A DNA stretch of 64,000 bases from Lepidonotus clava (Eukaryota > Annelida > Polychaeta > Phyllodocida > Polynoidae). The stretch spans positions 5,794,001 through 5,858,000 of the forward strand of contig OW387133.1 of the NCBI GenBank assembly GCA_936440205.1, read 5' to 3'. Shown here in pieces: positions 57,485 to 64,000 of this stretch. A program made the position numbers and the translations under genes. The notes under the pieces are model-generated. The model was not told the DNA's origin, ran no database searches, and was given only the letters and a program-made list of their open reading frames with translations. Every line of letters starts with the position of its first letter. Within the stretch, counting starts at the first letter, position 1.

Positions 57485-57588
57485 ATCACCCCTGCCAGCC
57501 TGACCTTTTACTTGAAGATGATGAACGTCTCTGGTCAGGCTCTCAATCCAGGCAGTGAAGTTAGGCCTAATAGGAGGATGAATAACTA

Positions 57589-60500
57589 CTACAACCGTCC
57601 AAAGCGCTTCTGCTGTTGGATTTCCTCGGAGTCCAAGGGTGGCCCGTGTCGTTTAGCCCCTGGTGTTTGTTGTCTGGGAAACCTTGGCAATGTTCTATGT
57701 GTTGAAGCTCTGGCTGGTAGTTGTTGTTGACCAAGGCGTCGGCGAAGTATGCGTGTCTGAGACCTGGTGCAGGGACGGCTAGTAGCTAGATGGTGTTGGT
57801 CACCAACTCCTCCAGCAGTTGCTCCTTCACCGCCAGACCTCACGCCCTGCTGAACAGCACCTGGTCCCTGTTCTGCTGCTTCCTGTGGGTTGGGGGGAAT
57901 TAATTGGTCAGTTACATCTACATCCATCGAAGGGTGGACATACAATGATTGAGGGTCAAGGGAGGGCTGCTTGCTTACATTCACACCCTTCCGTTTTTTA
58001 CTACCCCTCTTTGCCCTTGTCTCCCTCTGACGCAAGGAATCCCATTCCGCATCAGCACTTACAACTTTAACTTTCTCTCTATTTACTACTCTTTTCCTGA
58101 GTCCTGGACCCTGTGCAGTGATAACAGAACCCCTAATACCTACTACCATATAACCATGGTCCCATTTGGGGTCCAAAGGGCTAGAATCATTAGCCAATAT
58201 AACAACACTGTCTCCAACCTGTACTTCTCCTGCATTAGCTCTTTCTAGAAGGCGCTGGTGATTATACTTCCTGCTATCAGCTGTGTTTAAAGCTGCTGCG
58301 CGGAATGCATTATATAACTCAGTTAGACGTGTTCCCAGAGTATTCCTTTCTTGCCCATGTGGGCTCGTATATAACTTTTGAAAGGGAACTCTAGGCTGGC
58401 GCCCAAAAGTCAAGAAAAAGGGGGTATACCCAGTGACCGTAGAGGTACTAACTCTATGGGCCCAAAGGGTAGCTCCAAGGTGGTCTTCCCATTCACTAGG
58501 GCGCGCATTGATGAAGGTCCTTAAAATACCTTTGAAAGTTCTATGGAAGCGCTCTATTTTCCCATTAGTTTGTGGGTGAAATGGGGATGAATGCCTAACA
58601 TCAACCCCCAGGGATTTCATATAGCCCATGACTTCTTGGTTCTTGAATTCCAACCCTTGGTCTGTAATGACTACTTCCGGGGGGCCATAGCGTGGTATAT
58701 ATTCATTCGCAAGATATCTAACAATGCCCTCAGATGTCTTATTTGGCAGAGGCTTCACTTCCACCCACCCAGTACAATGATCAATTATGGTTAGAATATA
58801 TCTGTTACCATGTCTTGACTCTGGGAAAGGGCCACACATATCCATTCCAATGATTTGAGAAGGATATTTTGCGATAGGCATTGCAGTTGGGGGTGCATAC
58901 TCACGTCTAGTCCGATGCACAGCACATTTTGCACACTTGGACAGAGTAATATATACCTCTTTGCGCATACCTGGCCATTTATAAGCCTCTTGAATTCGGT
59001 CCAGGGTTTTTCTCATACCCTGATGACCTACTTCTGCATGAGCTCTCCTTATAACTCTAAACCTTGCCGAAGGAGGTAGAACTAACCTGGGATACTCTGG
59101 TTTTCCTGGAGGGGGGAGAAGTGTGTACAAAAGTCCATCAGTGATGGCATAATCATCATCATCTTCCAGGCCTAATCTGTACTCATTCATTAATCTTTGT
59201 TCTTTTATTATATCTGACTTTTCCAAAGAATCGAAGTCCCAGGGTATCTCGTCTTCTTCTCCCACAGCATTTATAGTCAGGCTATTTCTGTATATATCAT
59301 TGTGTGGTCGGATACGTGACAACATATCTGCTCTAACATTATTTGAACCCTGGCGGTATTCAATGGGTGCTCCGTACTCTGCTAAGAGTACTGCCCATCT
59401 TTGAATCTTGGTGTTTTTGACTTCAGAGAGAAACAATGATTTCAGTGGCTTGTGGTCAGTATATATTGTGAATTCAGCACCATAGAGATAAGGACGCAGC
59501 TTGTTCAAGGAAAAGATTACAGCAAATGCCTCCTTTTCTATGGTTGCCCACTTCAAAGCGGCCCCTGAGAGCTGCTTTGATATATACTGAACAGGCCTTT
59601 CTATACCCTCATCATCCTTCTGACAAAGTATACCTCCTACTGCATAATCACATGCATCAGTGTAGAGTGAATATGGTTTGTCTAACTGTGGATAAGCCAT
59701 GATTTGATCAGAGACCAGAAGTTCTCTAAGGGTTTCCCAAGCCACTTGCTCCTCCTTCCCCCAAACAAATCTAACATATTTGTGAGTAAGCTTCACTAAA
59801 GGATGTGCAATCTGAGCATAGTTGGGTATGCATTGCCGGTAATAACCACTCATCCCAAGAAAAGAGCGAACTCCTTTTACATCTGTAGGTGGGGCCATTT
59901 CACTAATAGCTCTCGTCTTTTCTGGGTCAGACCGAATACCCCTTCCAGACACAACAAATCCCAAAAGCTTTACCTCTTCCTGGCTAAAGTTGCATTTTGA
60001 TATTTTCACTGTCAGCCCAGCACCTTTTAATGCGTCAAATACCTCTGTGACATGCTTTTCATGCTCAGCAGGTGAGCGACTGAAGATCACAATATCATCC
60101 AAGTATACCATGACACTCTTACCAATATATTTGGCCAGTACACGATACATCATTCTTTGGAAGGTGGCTGGGGCATTGGTCAACCCATAAGGCATGCGTT
60201 TGAACTGAAATAGTCCAGCATGACAGGTAAATGCAGTTTTTTCCTTAGCCCTTTCAGACATAGGAATTTGCCAATAGCTTGACTTAAGGTCAAGTGTTGT
60301 GAAGACTGAGGACCCAGTAAGATTGTCAAATATGTCTTGTATGTTAGCAAGTGGATAAGAGTCCTTCTTTGTTACTGCATTTAGTTTCCGATAATCAATG
60401 CAGAAACGGATAGACCCATCCTTTTTGGGCACCAATGTTATAGGGCTGGCCCACGCTGATGAACTCGGTTCTATGATGCCCTCTTCCAACATTTTATCTA

Positions 60501-61053
60501 TTTCTTCTTCCACTATTTTCCTTTTCCTAAGCGGCAATCTGTAAGGTCTCTGATTAATGGGTAGGGCAGATCCTGTATCAATCTCCATTTCTACTAGAGT
60601 AGTGCTTCTTAGGCCCCCTTCTGCATTAAAAACTTCAGGGTATTCAGCAGCCCATTTATCTCCCTCTGTGTGGAATGATGCAATCTCTAGATCATCTATT
60701 TCTGCAGGTTCCCCTTTCATTTTCTGAGCTGTAAAGGTTACTTCATGAGTTTTGAAATCTATTACTGCTTCTAAGGTTTCTAGTGAGTCACCTCCTATCA
60801 AAAGATCATTATTCAACTCCTTGACTATGTAGAAATAGATAGTATTACCTTTCAACTCTATACTGGTCCTACCCAAGGTTGGCAATACATGTCCACTCAG
60901 AGACTTTAGAATCTCCCCTGTCTGCACTACTGGTGCCCTATGAGACTGTTTACAGATATCAAGCCACACATCCCATCTTATCAGACTCCGTGAGGCCCCG
61001 GTATCAATCAGTGCGCTCCGCCGCCTTCCACCCAATTCTAACTGCAAGCGCAC
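57589..61053 (-). CDS. pol region: protease, RT, RNase H, integrase
   Basis: A 1154-codon open frame. The order is aspartic protease (DTGAS near the start), reverse transcriptase (YLDD active site), RNase H (TDA and TDHKPL motifs), integrase with an HHCC zinc-binding region and the DDE core (GMDMCGPF, TDQG), then a basic C-terminal tail. This order is diagnostic for Ty3/gypsy. It starts 17 bp after the gag frame ends. Confidence 0.92.
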   Translation of the reverse strand: MRLQLELGGRRRSALIDTGASRSLIRWDVWLDICKQSHRAPVVQTGEILKSLSGHVLPTLGRTSIELKGNTIYFYIVKELNNDLLIGGDSLETLEAVIDFKTHEVTFTAQKMKGEPAEIDDLEIASFHTEGDKWAAEYPEVFNAEGGLRSTTLVEMEIDTGSALPINQRPYRLPLRKRKIVEEEIDKMLEEGIIEPSSSAWASPITLVPKKDGSIRFCIDYRKLNAVTKKDSYPLANIQDIFDNLTGSSVFTTLDLKSSYWQIPMSERAKEKTAFTCHAGLFQFKRMPYGLTNAPATFQRMMYRVLAKYIGKSVMVYLDDIVIFSRSPAEHEKHVTEVFDALKGAGLTVKISKCNFSQEEVKLLGFVVSGRGIRSDPEKTRAISEMAPPTDVKGVRSFLGMSGYYRQCIPNYAQIAHPLVKLTHKYVRFVWGKEEQVAWETLRELLVSDQIMAYPQLDKPYSLYTDACDYAVGGILCQKDDEGIERPVQYISKQLSGAALKWATIEKEAFAVIFSLNKLRPYLYGAEFTIYTDHKPLKSLFLSEVKNTKIQRWAVLLAEYGAPIEYRQGSNNVRADMLSRIRPHNDIYRNSLTINAVGEEDEIPWDFDSLEKSDIIKEQRLMNEYRLGLEDDDDYAITDGLLYTLLPPPGKPEYPRLVLPPSARFRVIRRAHAEVGHQGMRKTLDRIQEAYKWPGMRKEVYITLSKCAKCAVHRTRREYAPPTAMPIAKYPSQIIGMDMCGPFPESRHGNRYILTIIDHCTGWVEVKPLPNKTSEGIVRYLANEYIPRYGPPEVVITDQGLEFKNQEVMGYMKSLGVDVRHSSPFHPQTNGKIERFHRTFKGILRTFINARPSEWEDHLGATLWAHRVSTSTVTGYTPFFLTFGRQPRVPFQKLYTSPHGQERNTLGTRLTELYNAFRAAALNTADSRKYNHQRLLERANAGEVQVGDSVVILANDSSPLDPKWDHGYMVVGIRGSVITAQGPGLRKRVVNREKVKVVSADAEWDSLRQRETRAKRGSKKRKGVNVSKQPSLDPQSLYVHPSMDVDVTDQLIPPNPQEAAEQGPGAVQQGVRSGGEGATAGGVGDQHHLATSRPCTRSQTRILRRRLGQQQLPARASTHRTLPRFPRQQTPGAKRHGPPLDSEEIQQQKRFGRL

Positions 61054-61070
61054 TTGATGGTCCGGGGCTT

Positions 61071-62462
61071 TTAGTTTCCCTGTTGGAAACCAGAAGCATT
61101 TGAAGCATATTGATATGCTTCACCACCTGTATATGCCTGGGAATTCATGAATGAATCAAATTTGTTCTCAATCCTTCCCAAATCAGAACCTAGAGAATTG
61201 ATCTGTTGTGCTATTTGTTGCTTTACCACTTTCTCAAGTTGTTGAAACTTGAGCGGGCACTCACGAGCATAGTGCCCTGCTTCACCACAGTTATAGCATT
61301 TGTTTTCTCCCCTGAATCTTGTGTAGCCCCCATTTCCATTTGATTGGTGATTGAGACCACCATTATGTGGATTTCCTGGCTGCTGTTTCCTATCTTGATA
61401 GTTGTTACCCCTACCTCGGCCTACCTGTGGATCTTGTCTATTTCCTTGAAAGTTACCACGACCACGTCCTCTACCCCTCTGGTTTTGATGCTGCCCTCTT
61501 ACCGCTCCTATCAATTCTCCCACAATGTCTCTGAGACTGTCGTTTTGCACCTGCATTGTGTTTGTATAACCTTGGAATTGATTTTGATAATTATGCCCTG
61601 GTAAGGGGTGTGAATGCGAGCAAGCACAATGGTTAGGTTCATATCGAGCTGTGTTCAAGTTAGGGTTAGTATTAATAGCATTTATGGTCCCTGCAATCTG
61701 GCCCTTCATTTCCTTTACCTCATTAAACAATTTATCCATCTTTCTTTCTACCATGGATGGCCCTGCTGGTACAGATACTTCTTTATGTAGGCTGGCAAGG
61801 GCACCCAGAACCATAGGTTCTTCATGCCGGTCCTCAGCAGTGGTTTTTGAAGACTTTACCATCTTAATGGTGTGCTCTGCAGCATCTGCTACTGTGATGG
61901 CCTCTCTTAATGTTGTGGGACGGCGTGAGAAGGTCTCATATTTAATTTTCTCATCCTTAATACCAGAAATATACATGGATATAAGGGACTCCTGCACAAA
62001 GGGATTGTTCGCACCATCATCAGGGTAAGCATGTGATACTTTGATACTAAAGTTACGCCCGTATGTCTGCACATCTTCATATGGTTTCTGGTATAACTCC
62101 CTAAGAGCATTCCTTTGCATCTGCTGCTCTTCCTCACTTAAATAAGCCCTTCTGAGTTCTTGCTTTACTCCCACCCATGTCTGTACCTGATTTGCCTCCA
62201 AATAATTAGCAATAACTTCCGCTAGGGGACCTATTGCTAGAGTACCAACCAACTCTATTATATTAGCATCATTGGCCTGAGTATAGCCACGTGCCCTATC
62301 TATAGCCTTTATCCAAATTTTCAACTGAGATTTATCATTGCCATCACAAGTGCCTATTGATTTAGCATGATCACGGAGCTTGTTTCTCAAATGCTCCTGC
62401 AGAATCAATAAATTCTGCCTATCAGTGGCTGTATTTTGTGGTGGGGGATTAAGGTTATTCAT
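61071..62462 (-). CDS. gag region with CCHC zinc knuckle
   Basis: A 463-codon open frame with a helical capsid-like region (residues ~60-220). A Gln/Gly/Arg-rich stretch follows (GRGRGRGNFQGN), then one CCHC knuckle (CYNCGEAGHYARECP). This is the usual layout for a Ty3/gypsy capsid-nucleocapsid protein. It is followed at once by pol. Confidence 0.88.
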   Translation of the reverse strand: MNNLNPPPQNTATDRQNLLILQEHLRNKLRDHAKSIGTCDGNDKSQLKIWIKAIDRARGYTQANDANIIELVGTLAIGPLAEVIANYLEANQVQTWVGVKQELRRAYLSEEEQQMQRNALRELYQKPYEDVQTYGRNFSIKVSHAYPDDGANNPFVQESLISMYISGIKDEKIKYETFSRRPTTLREAITVADAAEHTIKMVKSSKTTAEDRHEEPMVLGALASLHKEVSVPAGPSMVERKMDKLFNEVKEMKGQIAGTINAINTNPNLNTARYEPNHCACSHSHPLPGHNYQNQFQGYTNTMQVQNDSLRDIVGELIGAVRGQHQNQRGRGRGRGNFQGNRQDPQVGRGRGNNYQDRKQQPGNPHNGGLNHQSNGNGGYTRFRGENKCYNCGEAGHYARECPLKFQQLEKVVKQQIAQQINSLGSDLGRIENKFDSFMNSQAYTGGEAYQYASNASGFQQGN

Positions 62463-62615
62463 TTTGAATAAATTCTTTCACTTTTTAAAATCTAATATAA
62501 AACAATAAACAGATTCACTCTTGCTAAACCTTAAAGTTCTTAATTCTTGAACACAGCTCAACACCTCCTAATCCATATAATAAGGACAGAAAAAGGGGAA
62601 ACTTACTACTTGTTT

Positions 62616-62957
62616 CTATTCAGTAGAGCCATGGGCATTGGTGCTGAACAGTTGAGTGGCTGGTGAGAGGGCCTGGATCTGTTGTGTGATGACCTGGCGG
62701 CGGATCGGCGACTGCTGTTGGATGAGCTGGGACCAACTGTTGTAGTGGGCTGCAGACTGCAGAGGGTATCTGACAGTGGTGTCGACGAATGCTGTTGGCT
62801 CACGGGTGTCAAGCTTGCCACTGGCTGTCACTATAATAGAGTCAGGCTGATTGTCAAACTGAATGACAGATCTAGTGGTCGTGTCCCAACAGTGACTAGT
62901 AGCTAGCACATCACAAACAGCTTCTTGGATGGCTTTCTCTGTTCTCAAGTGACTCAT
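62616..62957 (-). CDS. Small ORF between 5' LTR and gag
   Basis: A 113-codon frame beginning MSHLRTEKAIQEAVCDVLAT, located in the element's leader before gag. I recognise no domain. It may be an accessory or chance frame. Confidence 0.35.
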   Translation of the reverse strand: MSHLRTEKAIQEAVCDVLATSHCWDTTTRSVIQFDNQPDSIIVTASGKLDTREPTAFVDTTVRYPLQSAAHYNSWSQLIQQQSPIRRQVITQQIQALSPATQLFSTNAHGSTE

Positions 62958-63040
62958 TGTCCTGTTGCTTTGTTTCTCTATCTGCAGGGCTATTTTCTTC
63001 TCTTTGTACTGAAGAAAATTGTCTCGCCGTGGTTCGCCAC

Positions 63041-63902
63041 TTTAAACTAAGACAGTTTCAGGGTCTAAGTTTAAGCAAGGACTTGTCAAAATGGCAAGGT
63101 CCCAATGTAGTTGCAGATAGAGAATGCTGTCAGTCAAAACCAGGGCATTCTGGAGATGGCTGGTGCAGCAGCAGCAGTAGAGAATGCTGTCAGTCAAAAC
63201 CAGGGCATGCTGGGGATGGCTGGTGCAGCAGCAGCAGTCAGGTGAGGGTGAGTCAGAGAACAAAGAACAGGACAAGTCAAGCTCTGTGAACAGACTGATG
63301 AGTTGGAGAATTTGTCGCCAATTTATACAAAAACTAGGCACAGCCACAGCTGACAGAAGTTGGACACGTAGGACACGTACCGTTCCCCACCATTGTGAAG
63401 GGAAAATCCATATTACACGATTCATGTGTCCCTCCTCCAGTGGTTGGAGGATTATTGACCACCCCTACACAGCCGGCAAAAAAATAGATACAAAATTGAT
63501 CTTAGTGTTGTCCCAACTTACACGACAATTTGACATTTCTATAACCTTATAGTCTTAAACATACTCATAGTATTTTTAGTTTTACATGAAGTTCACAAAG
63601 AAATACCAACATCTTAATAAGACTCATACAATAAATTCATACTACATCTAGAACCATTTAAACCAAGAACAATTACAACACTAATATACAAAGTACACAT
63701 AAAACAACCCATAGTACTTTAGGTTTACATAAGTTCATGTTCATAATATCCACACCTTAATAAAACTCATATAATATTCATATGTATGTAGGCACAATAA
63801 TATCAGTGTATGCTTTCATAAGTACATACTACATATAGGACCATTTATTTCAGTGACTACCATTAAACTATTAACACATAAAATAGATCCCAGACTTCTA
63901 CA
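63041..63902 (-). repeat. 5' LTR of the Ty3/gypsy element
   Basis: 862 bp, matching 54710-55571 in length and in every stretch compared. On the element's strand it runs into TGGCGAACC, a primer-binding-site-like start, directly after GTTTAAAG. Confidence 0.93.
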
Positions 63903-64000
63903 ACATGTTATAACTGTTATCTTTGTCTTTGAGCTGTACTTGCAGAAAGGTGCTGTCCCATTCCACTTCCCACTAGAGATACATGACCTCATCGCATTTC

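Larger units (their letters stand above)
54710..63902 (-). mobile_element. Ty3/gypsy LTR retroelement with env, recent, looks whole
   Basis: A 9.2-kb element on the minus strand between two LTRs of 862 bp each (54710-55571 and 63041-63902). It is flanked by the 4-bp direct repeat ACAT (54706-54709 and 63903-63906). Parts in element order are: 5' LTR, a primer-binding site starting TGGCGAACC, a small ORF, gag, pol, env, 3' LTR. The LTRs look identical wherever I compared them, so the insertion is recent. The main frames are open and I see no obvious breaks. The pol order (protease, RT, RNase H, integrase) and the baculovirus-F-like env place it with errantivirus-like Metaviridae; the exact clade needs an RT tree. 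Confidence 0.93.

Overview
The window looks like nuclear DNA from a marine invertebrate animal, most plausibly an invertebrate deuterostome such as a lancelet or hemichordate. I cannot fix the species from sequence alone. The reasons are spliced genes with GT-AG introns, a class A peptide GPCR, a TIR receptor with frizzled and sushi ectodomains, LINE and Ty3/gypsy elements, and an unusually dense load of short inverted-repeat elements and minisatellites. Host coding sequence is sparse, with only two confident host genes.

Layout. 1-23.3 kb has no confident gene. It holds a ~400-bp tandem array (2.1-3.5 kb), a segmental duplication split by a MITE (3.9-5.0 kb), a 1-kb minisatellite that is a true palindrome (9.2-10.3 kb), many MITE-like elements, GT-rich DNA and a duplicated possible first exon on the minus strand (18.6-19.3 kb). 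23.3-26.4 kb is the 5' part of a LINE-like retrotransposon. It has an ORF1 protein (coiled coil, RRM-like domain, NADAR domain), a separate SGNH-hydrolase ORF, and only the first codons of an EEP endonuclease. 29.4-40.9 kb carries the last three coding exons (after the DRY motif to the C-tail) of a plus-strand peptide GPCR. Decayed tandem copies of its TM4 exon lie just upstream. Its 8.7-kb intron holds a 3.1-kb TA-flanked inverted-repeat element that carries a 40-bp GC-rich minisatellite.

41-49 kb is a cluster of MITE-like elements, some nested. 49.7-51.4 kb (minus) is an intronless-CDS receptor: signal peptide, Cys-rich region, frizzled domain, sushi domain, TM segment, TIR domain. 54.7-63.9 kb (minus) is a recent Ty3/gypsy retroelement with gag, pol and env regions between two 862-bp LTRs and a 4-bp target-site duplication.

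The two host genes have unrelated roles, neuropeptide-type signalling and TIR-type signalling. The main novelty is in element biology and architecture: a LINE ORF1p with a NADAR domain next to an SGNH ORF, the FZ-CCP-TIR receptor, tandem GPCR exon remnants, and a group of TTAA-flanked MITEs whose interiors are built from short motifs repeated in both orientations.
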